The notes below the pieces were generated by a model that was not told the origin of the DNA, did no database searches, and worked only from the letters and a program-made list of their open reading frames with translations. A stretch of 64,000 nt of DNA. Source: Gemmatimonadota bacterium (lineage in GTDB: Bacteria > Gemmatimonadota > Gemmatimonadetes > Longimicrobiales > Gaopeijiaceae). How positions within the stretch are numbered: the first letter of the stretch is position 1; every line of letters starts with the position of its first letter. This document shows, in pieces, positions 33,851 through 41,805 of this stretch. Both the position numbers and the translations under genes were made by a program. The DNA lies in the NCBI GenBank assembly GCA_029262115.1, contig JAJCZZ010000026.1:1-64000 (forward strand). The letters are read 5' to 3'.

Positions 33851-36598
33851 TCACGACGGGCCGTTCCGGGTCACGACGGACCAGGCGCGGCGGAGCGTTG
33901 CGTTGGCGCCGAGGACCGCTCCACACACCGCCAGGGTGTCGGCACCGATCCCCAGGGTTCGATACCCGTGGCCTTCGAGCCGTTCCTTCGAGGCGATGCG
34001 CTCCTCGGGCTCGAGGTGGACGTCCTCGTAGAGAATGACGGCCGGTGCCGCGCCGGTGAGATCCAGCGTGTCCAGGATCCTCCCGTCGTGCCCCTCGGCG
34101 TCGACGACGACGACGTCGGGCACGGAAACGCCGTGGGCGACGCCGAGCTCGGCCAGGGTGACACACCGGACGGTCCGGGTCGAAACGGAGGCGCCGGGCG
34201 GGGCGTGCCGTTCGAGGTGGGCAGGGCTCAACGAGCCGAGCTGGTCCAGGTCCCCGCGGCCGTCCTCGACGACGAATTCGTGGAAGCCGCGGCTGCCCGG
34301 GTGCGCGTCCACCGCCGCCTCCTCGATGCGGAACCGGTCGCCCCACGGGCGATAGTTCTCCCGGAGCCGGGCGCACGGCCCCGGCGCCGGCTCCACCAGC
34401 ACGCCGCTCCAGTTCGGATACCTGCGGAACGACCAGAGCGGATCGTGGATCACGCCGTCGTGGGCCCCCACCTGGATGAACCCTACCGCGCGGCGGGACG
34501 CCAGCAGCGCGTGGATCACGCAGTCGACGGGGTCGCGGAAGCAGGCGAAGCGGGCCGGGGGCCACGGGATCCAACGCCACGCCGGGGACTCCCGCCCCAG
34601 GATGGGTCGGATCAGCCGCCGGAGCGCGCGCCGGCTCGGGCGGGCGTCCCCGGCCTCGACCAGGAGTTCCGCCCTGCGGCGGGTGGCCGCCGCCTTCAGC
34701 TTTCCCTCGGGGAGAAGGGGCAGGAGGCCGTCGTAGGTCCGGGCCGAAATCTGGAACGCCTCGGATGCCCCGTGCCGCCGGGTCGTGCGGCCGGCGTGGT
34801 CCCGGACCCGCGCCAGGCGGCGGGGCACCGCGTGGGTCGGAGCACGGAGAGCCAGGCGGATCAGGAAGTCCAGGTCCTCCCGGATGCCCGGGTCCGTTCG
34901 GAAGCCCCCCACCTCCTCGACCAGGGTGCGCTCGACCAGGACCGTAACGATGGACACCGGCGCTTCGGCCTTCACCAGGGCGAGGGCCACGTCGCCGCTC
35001 ACGGGGCGCCAGTGGCCGGCCCGCGCCGCCACGGGGTTTCCCCCCGCGTCGACGTGGTCGTAGAGCGTGTAGCTCCAGGCGGCGCCGGCCCCACGGATCT
35101 CGGCCAACTGCACGTCCAGCTTGTCCGGGAGCCAGAGGTCGTCCGAATCGAGGAAGGCCAGAAAGGTGCCCCGGGCCTCGGCGATCCCGCTGTTCCGGGC
35201 CGCCCCGGCCCCTCCCCCCTCGGCGCCGCGTACGACGCGGAGGCGGGGATCGGCCACGGCGTCCAGGTACCGCACGGTCCCGTCCGTGGAAGCGTCGTCG
35301 ACCACGATGAGCTCGAGATCGCGGAACGTCTGGGCCAGGACGGAGTCCACCGCCGCGGGCAGCCACTCGACCCGGTCCCGGGTCGGGACGACCACGGACA
35401 CCGTCGGGCCTCCCGACGCCCCGTTCGGGCGGGAGGGGGCCGTCATGGCGGGGTCCCGGCCGCGGTCGCCGCCCGCAGTCGCCGTCGCGGGGTCCGTGCG
35501 CCGGTCGAAGATCCGCCCCGCCTCGGGCCAGGCCCCCACGATCCGGGCCGCCACCGTCCCGAGGGGTGCGGCCACGACCTTTTCCGATCCCTGCACCGTG
35601 AGCGGCTCCATGGCCACACCGGCCTGCTCGAAGAGGGGGGCCAGGTGCGCGTCTCCGAGGACCGGGCGGCCTCCAACCACCACCAGGGCCACGTCCGCGG
35701 CGGTGGCGTCGAGGACCGGACGGCGCAGACAGATCAGATCCGCGCGGGCACCGGGCTCCAGACTGGGTGCCTCCAGACCGAGGCGCCGGGCCGCGGTCGC
35801 GCCCACGGCGTCCTCCAGGCGGCGGTCGTCCAGGATCCCCAGGCGCCGGGCGTGGCGGATCTCGTCCAGGAGCGTCCCGTCTGCGGTCAGGAGCGAATCG
35901 GAGCCCAGGAGGACGTCGATGCCCGACGCGATGAGGGCTTCCGGCGCGGTCCGGCCGAAGAGGAAGTGGTTGGACGAGGGGCACCACACCATGGCCGAGC
36001 CGGCCGTCCTCAGCCTCTCGACGCCCTCGTCGTCCACGCCCACCAGGTGGACCGCCAGGAGCGAGGCGTCCAACAGCCCCAGCTCGTCCAGGCGTCGGAC
36101 CTCGTCGGCGTCCCCGGGCGTGGTCCCCTCGGCCAGATGGATGCAGAGCGGCAAGCGAGGGTCGCCGGCCCCGCTCCGCACCGGGTGAGGGTCGAACCCG
36201 AGGGAGTGGACCTGCCGGACCCGGGCCACCCGGATCGGAAACTTGTGCTCGAACGCGGCTTCCCACGCATCGTGATGCACGACCGTGGTCACCCCGGCCA
36301 GGAGGTTCTTCAGCGCACCGAAGAGGAGGGCGTCCGTCCGGTCCACCGCTCTGCCCCGCTCGATCTCGTCGGACCAGCGGGTGTGGAGGTCCCGCCCCCA
36401 TGCGTAGGCATCCGGGTACGGCGGATCGCCCAGACGGGGGTAGTGGTTCCGATGGAGATGGTCGTGGCCGTTGATCAGCCCGGGGACGATCCATCCGGGG
36501 CCGAGGTCCACGGTGGGTCCATCCACGGCCTCGGCATCGACCAGGCGGCCGTCCTCCACCGCCACGGCGGCGCGGTCGGTACGGAGGCGGTACCTCAT
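33851..36598 (-). CDS. Three-domain fusion: amidohydrolase - GT2 glycosyltransferase - FkbM methyltransferase
   Basis: One uninterrupted frame encodes 915 residues. Residues ~1-380 are a metal-dependent amidohydrolase of the AtzA/TrzA deaminase type with all ligands: NGHDHLH, IHLAEG, AVHLVG, CPSSN and GSDS. Residues ~397-660 are a GT2 glycosyltransferase (VSVVVPTRDR, VVDDASTDGT and FLDSDD). Residues ~704-905 are an FkbM methyltransferase (GFIQVGAHDG, VVVVDAEGHDGRI). An ATG at 35446 just before the GT2 part could restart translation. Linkers are Ala/Asp/Arg-rich and show no decay. The product could hydrolyse, glycosylate and O-methylate one sugar intermediate. It lies between a radical SAM gene and methyltransferases on the same strand. 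Confidence 0.82.
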   Translation of the reverse strand: MRYRLRTDRAAVAVEDGRLVDAEAVDGPTVDLGPGWIVPGLINGHDHLHRNHYPRLGDPPYPDAYAWGRDLHTRWSDEIERGRAVDRTDALLFGALKNLLAGVTTVVHHDAWEAAFEHKFPIRVARVRQVHSLGFDPHPVRSGAGDPRLPLCIHLAEGTTPGDADEVRRLDELGLLDASLLAVHLVGVDDEGVERLRTAGSAMVWCPSSNHFLFGRTAPEALIASGIDVLLGSDSLLTADGTLLDEIRHARRLGILDDRRLEDAVGATAARRLGLEAPSLEPGARADLICLRRPVLDATAADVALVVVGGRPVLGDAHLAPLFEQAGVAMEPLTVQGSEKVVAAPLGTVAARIVGAWPEAGRIFDRRTDPATATAGGDRGRDPAMTAPSRPNGASGGPTVSVVVPTRDRVEWLPAAVDSVLAQTFRDLELIVVDDASTDGTVRYLDAVADPRLRVVRGAEGGGAGAARNSGIAEARGTFLAFLDSDDLWLPDKLDVQLAEIRGAGAAWSYTLYDHVDAGGNPVAARAGHWRPVSGDVALALVKAEAPVSIVTVLVERTLVEEVGGFRTDPGIREDLDFLIRLALRAPTHAVPRRLARVRDHAGRTTRRHGASEAFQISARTYDGLLPLLPEGKLKAAATRRRAELLVEAGDARPSRRALRRLIRPILGRESPAWRWIPWPPARFACFRDPVDCVIHALLASRRAVGFIQVGAHDGVIHDPLWSFRRYPNWSGVLVEPAPGPCARLRENYRPWGDRFRIEEAAVDAHPGSRGFHEFVVEDGRGDLDQLGSLSPAHLERHAPPGASVSTRTVRCVTLAELGVAHGVSVPDVVVVDAEGHDGRILDTLDLTGAAPAVILYEDVHLEPEERIASKERLEGHGYRTLGIGADTLAVCGAVLGANATLRRAWSVVTRNGPS

Positions 36599-37362
36599 CG
36601 GCTCAGGCAGACCTGGAGCACCAGCGGAAGGTCCCGCTGCTCGTCGAAGCGATCGCCGCGGCCGGCGGCGGTCCAGTAGGGCCGCTCCTCCTCGTCGGGG
36701 GTCAGGTCGTGCACCGTATCCACCCGCCATCCGGCGTCCGCGGCGGCGCGGCGATGGTCCTCGGCGTCGTGGCGATGGTGCGCCACCTCCCGCACCACGC
36801 CGCCCGGGTCCCGGAACGTGCGGGCGTGTCCCGCGTCGGCAGCGGCGGGATGGAAGTCAGTCACGACCAGGTGGGCGTCGGACGACCGAGCCACCCGGCC
36901 CAGCTCCCGGTAGGCGTCCCCGAGCTGCGGGACGTGGCCCAGGACCAGGCGACACCAGACGGCGTCGAAGGCGTCGGCGCGGAACGGGAGGGCGCGCATG
37001 TCCCCGGCGGCCAACGAGACGACCGCCTCCCGATCGGCCGGACCCTCCCGATCTGCCCGACCCTCCCGATCTCCCTGATCCGCCCGACCCTCCCGGTCCT
37101 CCCGATTCCCCCGCTCCGCCCGCTGCGGTCGGTCCGCCGTCAGCATGGCCGGGACCAGGTCCACTCCGATGCGGAGGACGGCCCCCTCGGCGTCGCGGAG
37201 CCGCCGGCCCGTGCCGCACCCCACGTCCAGGAGCGTCCGGCCGCCCACGCCGGGGGCGAACGTGGCGACTCCGCGCCGCTCCAGGGCCGAGAGGGCGGTC
37301 TCCCGACGGTAGGAGGGCGCCCAGAGGCGGTAGGCCTCCCGAGGGGAAAGGGCCGGCGTCAT
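36595..37362 (-). CDS. SAM-dependent methyltransferase with a low-complexity insertion
   Basis: The 255-residue protein has motif I LLDVGCGTGRRL at about residues 43-54, an acidic post-I region (RIGVDLVPAMLTAD), DAVWCRLVLGHV and the C-terminal HDLTPDEEERPYW. This is the UbiE-like small-molecule class. Between motif I and the next strand it carries a ~30-residue insertion made of 9-nt repeats, encoding Arg/Glu/Asp/Gly-rich sequence (DREGRAD units). The ATG at 37362 overlaps the stop of the upstream didomain methyltransferase gene, and its own stop overlaps the fusion gene start (ATGA). The substrate is probably a sugar or lipid of the island. Confidence 0.8.
   Translation of the reverse strand: MTPALSPREAYRLWAPSYRRETALSALERRGVATFAPGVGGRTLLDVGCGTGRRLRDAEGAVLRIGVDLVPAMLTADRPQRAERGNREDREGRADQGDREGRADREGPADREAVVSLAAGDMRALPFRADAFDAVWCRLVLGHVPQLGDAYRELGRVARSSDAHLVVTDFHPAAADAGHARTFRDPGGVVREVAHHRHDAEDHRRAAADAGWRVDTVHDLTPDEEERPYWTAAGRGDRFDEQRDLPLVLQVCLSR
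37041..37125 (-). repeat. 9-nt-based minisatellite inside the methyltransferase gene
   Basis: The plus strand reads GACCCTCCCGATC at 37041, 37059 and, with one change, 37086. All spacings are multiples of 9, so the frame is kept and the insertion becomes a charged linker rather than a frameshift. Confidence 0.6.
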
Positions 37363-39098
37363 GCGAGGCTGCCCTCCCACATGTCGAACCGGGACGACGG
37401 GCGCCGGCCGGCGAGGCGCGCCAGCGGTCCCCGTAGCTCGTAACGCATGGGATACCGGACACGGTGCCGCCGCCACGTGAGCCCCAGGCCCCTGGACGCC
37501 GCCGCCACACGATCCGCTGTCAGGAACTCGATGAAGGGAGGCGCCATCAGGTCGTCCGCCCGTTCGCCGAACCGTTGGTGCATCGTGCGACGCTTCTCCT
37601 CGACCATGGCCGCCCCGTGTCGCTCCGCGCGATAGAACGGCGAATCCAGGACCACGATGCGGCCGCCGGGTCGGAGCACCCGTACGGCCTCGGTCAACGT
37701 GCGGTCCAGGGCCAGGGCGTAATGGAGCGAGGCGTTGAACACCGCCAGGTCCCACCCGCCGTCGTCCAGGGGCAGCGCCTCGAACGACGCGGCGATGCGG
37801 GGCGGGATGCCCGGTTCGTGCCCGCGGAACGCCTCGGCGGCCCCCAGGCCGTCCACGGCGTCGGTCCGGACGTCCACCGCCACCCCCCGGTGCCCCGCGG
37901 CCACGACCCTCCGGGCCAACCACCCCGGCCCGGCGCCGAGGTCGAGGACGTCCAGCCGCCTGGGGCGCACCGCTTCGGCCCGGGGCGCCAGGATCGCCGA
38001 GACGAACCGGTCGAAGGTGCGGGCCCGGACCGCCCACTGGGGAGCGGTCGGGCCGTCGCTCAGGTACGGGAGGGCCAGGAGCTCGTCCGCGCCCCCCCGC
38101 CCCTCGGCTGCGCGGTGCTGCCCGTACGTCTGCCGGAACCGGCGGAGGGCGGCGGAGGGGTCGGGCGACGGAGAGGGCCGGAACTCCGGCGACTGTGGGC
38201 GGAGCCCGCTTCCGTCGGTCCCGGCCGGGGCGTGGTCCGCCACCGCCGACCGGGGCGCACCTCCCTCGACCCTTTCGGCCGGTACCTCCGTCCGCTCCAG
38301 GCGGAGGAGCACGTGGTCGCCCAGCCGGGCCAGCGGGCGCTCGACGTACCGGTCGAGTCGCTCAAGGAGGCCCAGGAGCCGCGGGTGGCGCGAGATCCAC
38401 GGCTCCGCGGCACTCGGCGGCACGAACACCCCGATGCCCCGGGTCTCCACGAGACGGAATTCCGGTTCGAAGGCGCGGCGGACGTCGGTGGGGGAAGGAT
38501 ACCAGACGGAGAACGGCACCCCGCCCAGCCGGGCCTGCACCGGACCGCGCTCCAGGCGGCGGAAGGCCGCCGCGGGGTCGCCGCGGAGAAGCTGGACCAG
38601 GACCTCGCCGGGCGCGAACGGCCCGAAGACGACCAGGGCCGCAGTGGCGCCTGGAGGAAGGAGCGCCGCCAGTCCCCGCGCCACCGGCCGGAGATCCTCG
38701 ACGCAGTTCAGGGACGCGAAGTTGGAATAGGCCCCGTCGAAGGGTCCGTCCGCGCGCCGGTCGGCGGCGAACGTGTCCAGATCCTCGAGGACCGCCGTGG
38801 CCGTCTCCACCCGATCCGCCAGCCCGGCCCGCTCCACCTTCTCCCGCGCCCGCTCCACCATCTCGGGGGAGCCGTCGGTCAGGGTCACCCGGTACCCGCG
38901 CTCGGCGAGCCAGAGGGCGTCTTCGCCGGTCCCGCCCCCCAACTCCAGGAGGTGGGCCCCCGGGGGGAAAGCGTCCCCGAGGTGGCCGCGCACGGCACGG
39001 CGCTGGGCGGCGACGCTCCGCCACTCGCCAAAGCGGGCGTCGAAGGTGTCGGCAGCGGTGCCGAACGCCCGGACGGCGAGCGGGCCGTCCTCACCCAT
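37359..39098 (-). CDS. Tandem didomain SAM-dependent methyltransferase
   Basis: The 579-residue protein holds two class I methyltransferase domains. Domain A (residues ~1-270) has motif I LLELGGGTGEDALWLAERGY and the post-I VTLTDGSPEM. Domain B (about 300-575) has VLDLGAGPGWLARRVVAAGH and AVDVRTDA. The domains are only distantly alike, so this is a fusion of two different enzymes rather than a recent duplication. They are joined by a Pro/Ser/Glu-rich linker (about 275-305). Two methylations on one or two sugars of the polysaccharide are a reasonable guess. It is the first gene of a minus-strand operon and divergent from the HPr-kinase-like gene, with a 91-bp promoter region between (39099-39189). 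Confidence 0.8.
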   Translation of the reverse strand: MGEDGPLAVRAFGTAADTFDARFGEWRSVAAQRRAVRGHLGDAFPPGAHLLELGGGTGEDALWLAERGYRVTLTDGSPEMVERAREKVERAGLADRVETATAVLEDLDTFAADRRADGPFDGAYSNFASLNCVEDLRPVARGLAALLPPGATAALVVFGPFAPGEVLVQLLRGDPAAAFRRLERGPVQARLGGVPFSVWYPSPTDVRRAFEPEFRLVETRGIGVFVPPSAAEPWISRHPRLLGLLERLDRYVERPLARLGDHVLLRLERTEVPAERVEGGAPRSAVADHAPAGTDGSGLRPQSPEFRPSPSPDPSAALRRFRQTYGQHRAAEGRGGADELLALPYLSDGPTAPQWAVRARTFDRFVSAILAPRAEAVRPRRLDVLDLGAGPGWLARRVVAAGHRGVAVDVRTDAVDGLGAAEAFRGHEPGIPPRIAASFEALPLDDGGWDLAVFNASLHYALALDRTLTEAVRVLRPGGRIVVLDSPFYRAERHGAAMVEEKRRTMHQRFGERADDLMAPPFIEFLTADRVAAASRGLGLTWRRHRVRYPMRYELRGPLARLAGRRPSSRFDMWEGSLA

Positions 39099-39189
39099 GG
39101 CCCGGACTCCCCTCGACTGGCCACCACCTTCGGCCGGGTCGACGTGGAGGGTAGCTTTGCCGGTGTCGCCATCCCCATGGAGAGAGCAC

Positions 39190-40215
39190 GTGCCTCACCC
39201 CGCCGCCGGTCCGCTCGTCCTGCCCGTCCTCGGGATCCCGGTCCGCTTCCACGCCGACGACCCCCGCCTCCGGGCCGCGGCCCGGAGGGCGTTCGGGCGG
39301 TGGCGGGCACTCGACGAGGCCCTGACCGTCCCGGAGTCCGCAGAGTCCGGTCCCACGATCCGGCTCCTGTTCGATCCCGCCGCCCGGGAGGAGCGCTCGG
39401 AGGTGCGGTCGGCAGTCTCGACCATGCCCCTGGAAACCGGAAGACCGGCGACGCCCGCCACGACCATCCGGACCCCCCGCCCCGGTGCTCTGGTCCTGAC
39501 GGCCCCCGGCATCGAGGCCCGGGCGGACGCGGGCCGGAACGAGGCCACGGTGGAGGTCGCCGAGCCGGCCCTCGCAGACGAGGACATCCTCCGCCACGCC
39601 CTCGACACGGTCGTCCTCTTCCTCCTCACCCGCCTGGACCGCCAGCCGGTCCACGGCGCCGCCGTCGCGCGGGACGGGGCCGGCGTGGTTCTGGCCGGCG
39701 CCAGCGGCGTGGGAAAGAGCACGTTGGCCTACGCAGCCTGGCTGGACGGCTTCCAGGTCCTCTCGGACGACGCCGTCTACGTGCAGCTCGACCCGGCCGT
39801 CCGCGTGTGGGGGATGGGGCGACCCGCCCATCTCCGGGCGGACACCGTCGCATGGTTTCCGGAGATCGTTCGGGCCCCCCTCAGGGAGCGACCGTCCGTC
39901 GACCGCAAACGCGCGCTGCCCGTTCATGACGATGCGCGGGACGAAGAATTGGCGCCGCCGCTCATGGTCCAGCGGACGGCCCTGTGCCTCCTGGAGCGGG
40001 GCGCCGGCCCGACCCGGGCCGAGGCGGTGGACCCCGACGTCCTGGTCACGCGCCTCGCGTCGAGCCTGGATCCGGGGTTCGACGTCTTCCGGGACACCAT
40101 CCGCCCCCGGCTCTCCGCCCTCGCCCGGGGAGGGGCGTGGCGCCTGGTCATCGGCGGCCCGCCCCGAGAAGCGATCCCGATCCTCCGGGAGATCCTTCCC
40201 GATTCCACGGGATGA
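39190..40215 (+). CDS. HPr-serine-kinase-like protein of a polysaccharide cluster
   Basis: The 341-residue protein has a P-loop GASGVGKST at residues 170-178, followed by LAYAAWLDGFQVLSDDAVYV, which is characteristic of HPrK-like proteins in exosortase/EPS and lasso-peptide clusters. The N-terminal half is a beta-rich domain of unknown role. The GTG at 39190 with GGAGAG just upstream fits better than the ATG at 39177, which is out of frame. It probably phosphorylates a cluster-specific molecule rather than HPr, since no PTS gene is nearby. It is convergent with the second radical SAM gene (46-bp gap). Confidence 0.75.
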   Translation: MPHPAAGPLVLPVLGIPVRFHADDPRLRAAARRAFGRWRALDEALTVPESAESGPTIRLLFDPAAREERSEVRSAVSTMPLETGRPATPATTIRTPRPGALVLTAPGIEARADAGRNEATVEVAEPALADEDILRHALDTVVLFLLTRLDRQPVHGAAVARDGAGVVLAGASGVGKSTLAYAAWLDGFQVLSDDAVYVQLDPAVRVWGMGRPAHLRADTVAWFPEIVRAPLRERPSVDRKRALPVHDDARDEELAPPLMVQRTALCLLERGAGPTRAEAVDPDVLVTRLASSLDPGFDVFRDTIRPRLSALARGGAWRLVIGGPPREAIPILREILPDSTG

Positions 40216-40261
40216 GAGCCCGCGGGGCGCCCCGCCTTGCCCGCCCTCCGGCGCCGGACGC

Positions 40262-41746
40262 TCATCCGACCGTCGTCGGCGCCTCGGAGCGGAACCCGTC
40301 CGCCGACGCCCCGAGGCGCTCCCACCGCTGGTCCAGCCGTCGCCGTCCCTCGAGGTCGTCCGGCGCGATCTCCCGCACCTCGTCGTGCAGGAGGGCCCGA
40401 ACCGACCGGTAGAAGGGCGTGCGGAAGGTCCCCTGGAACATCATGGCCAGTTCGTCCGAGTCCTCCCAGTTGCGCTTGGTCCCGAGCTGCCCACGCACCC
40501 TCTCGAAGAAGGGGGTACCGGGCAGGGGGTAGGAAACGGATACGCCCACGTCGTCAGGCCGCTCCTCCCGGACCAGGTCCCGGGTGGCCAGGATGTCCTC
40601 CCACTCCTCGCCGGGATAGCCGAGCTGGACGAACCATCCACTCCCCACCCCCGCCGCCCGGAGGTTGCGGGTGGCGTCCCGGGCTTCGGCCACCGTGGAG
40701 CCTTTGTCCATGGCGTCGAGGATGCGCTGGGAGCCTGACTCGACGCCCATCCACACCTCCTCGCACCCGGCCCGCTTCAGGGCCCGACACGCCTCGGGCG
40801 CCATGAGGTTCACCCTCGACTGCACCATGAACGGGGTCGCGGCATTCCGACGGGCCACCTCGTCGCCGAAGGCCTCGATCCACTCCACCGTCAGTCCGAA
40901 GATGTCGTCGGCGAACCACAGGTGGTCCGGGGCCACCTCCTCCCGGAGACGGGCGATTTCCTCGGCCACCGCCTCCGGGCTCCGCTGGGCATAGCGCCGC
41001 CCGAACACCGGCTTCGCGCACCAATTGCACCCGTAGGGGCATCCCCGGGAGGTGACCACGTTCCACGAGAACCGCCCGTGGGCGTCGGTCCAGGCCCGGC
41101 GATAGCGCTCGTGGTCCACCAGGTCCCAGGCGGGAAGCGGCAGCGCGTCCAGGTCGCGCAGCCCGGTGCGCGGGAGGGTCCGCCGGATCCGACCGTCGAG
41201 CGCCTGAGGGCCTCTGCCGTTGACAGGCAGGCTCCGCCCCGTCGTCCCGTCGAGGGGCAGCGCGAGCCCCGGAACGTCGTGCACGGAGGCGTCGGACCGG
41301 CCCGTCCAGGCGGCGAACAACTCGACCGCCGCCGCCTCCACCTCCCCCACGATGACCGCGTCGGCTCCGGCCTCCAGGTAGCGCTCCGGATGATCCGTCG
41401 CGTCGGAGCCGTTGACGGCCACCCGGGCCCCGGCACCCTTGGCGGCCCGGATCATGGCCACCGTGGCCTCCCGCATCTGCACGGTGCACATCTTCGTGAG
41501 GAAGTTGAAGTTGTCCTCGAAGATGCCCACTACGAGGGGGCGCTCCCGCGCGACGCGCTCGGCGAACGCTTCGGGTCCGGGGGCCAGCATGGCATCGAAG
41601 AGGCCCACCTCGTACCCCTCCTTCCGGAGCACGGCGGCCGCCAGCAACGTTCCCAGGGGCGGGTACGGCTTCATCTTCTCCCGCTGCTTCGCGTCGCGCC
41701 GCAGGTAGTACGAATGCGCGAGGAGGATCCTGGATGCGTCAAGCAT
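40262..41746 (-). CDS. B12-binding-domain radical SAM enzyme (second of two)
   Basis: The 494-residue enzyme starts MLDASRILLAHSYYLRRDAK and has a cobalamin-type N-terminal part in residues 1-150 (PPLGTLLAAAVLRKEGYEV, EAGADAVIVGE). The radical SAM cluster is held by Cys236, Cys240 and Cys243 (GCPYGCNWC), with EVWMGVESGSQRILDAMDKG in the core. It is a distant paralogue of the 32-kb enzyme. The longer frame to 41944 adds Arg-rich residues unlike the family, so I used the ATG at 41746. The ABC exporter lies upstream on the same strand after a 59-bp gap. Confidence 0.83.
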   Translation of the reverse strand: MLDASRILLAHSYYLRRDAKQREKMKPYPPLGTLLAAAVLRKEGYEVGLFDAMLAPGPEAFAERVARERPLVVGIFEDNFNFLTKMCTVQMREATVAMIRAAKGAGARVAVNGSDATDHPERYLEAGADAVIVGEVEAAAVELFAAWTGRSDASVHDVPGLALPLDGTTGRSLPVNGRGPQALDGRIRRTLPRTGLRDLDALPLPAWDLVDHERYRRAWTDAHGRFSWNVVTSRGCPYGCNWCAKPVFGRRYAQRSPEAVAEEIARLREEVAPDHLWFADDIFGLTVEWIEAFGDEVARRNAATPFMVQSRVNLMAPEACRALKRAGCEEVWMGVESGSQRILDAMDKGSTVAEARDATRNLRAAGVGSGWFVQLGYPGEEWEDILATRDLVREERPDDVGVSVSYPLPGTPFFERVRGQLGTKRNWEDSDELAMMFQGTFRTPFYRSVRALLHDEVREIAPDDLEGRRRLDQRWERLGASADGFRSEAPTTVG

Positions 41747-41805
41747 TCGGAGCGCACCGGGAGCGGGGCGTGACGGGGCGAGGGGCAGGCGGCATCGTCG
41801 GGAAT

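Noticed and set aside
32321-36679. A plus-strand open frame of about 1450 codons
   Set aside because: It lies opposite the radical SAM and fusion genes, whose motifs are clear. The product is low-complexity Gly/Arg/His/Asp-rich, has no domain, and is a by-product of high GC at third positions.
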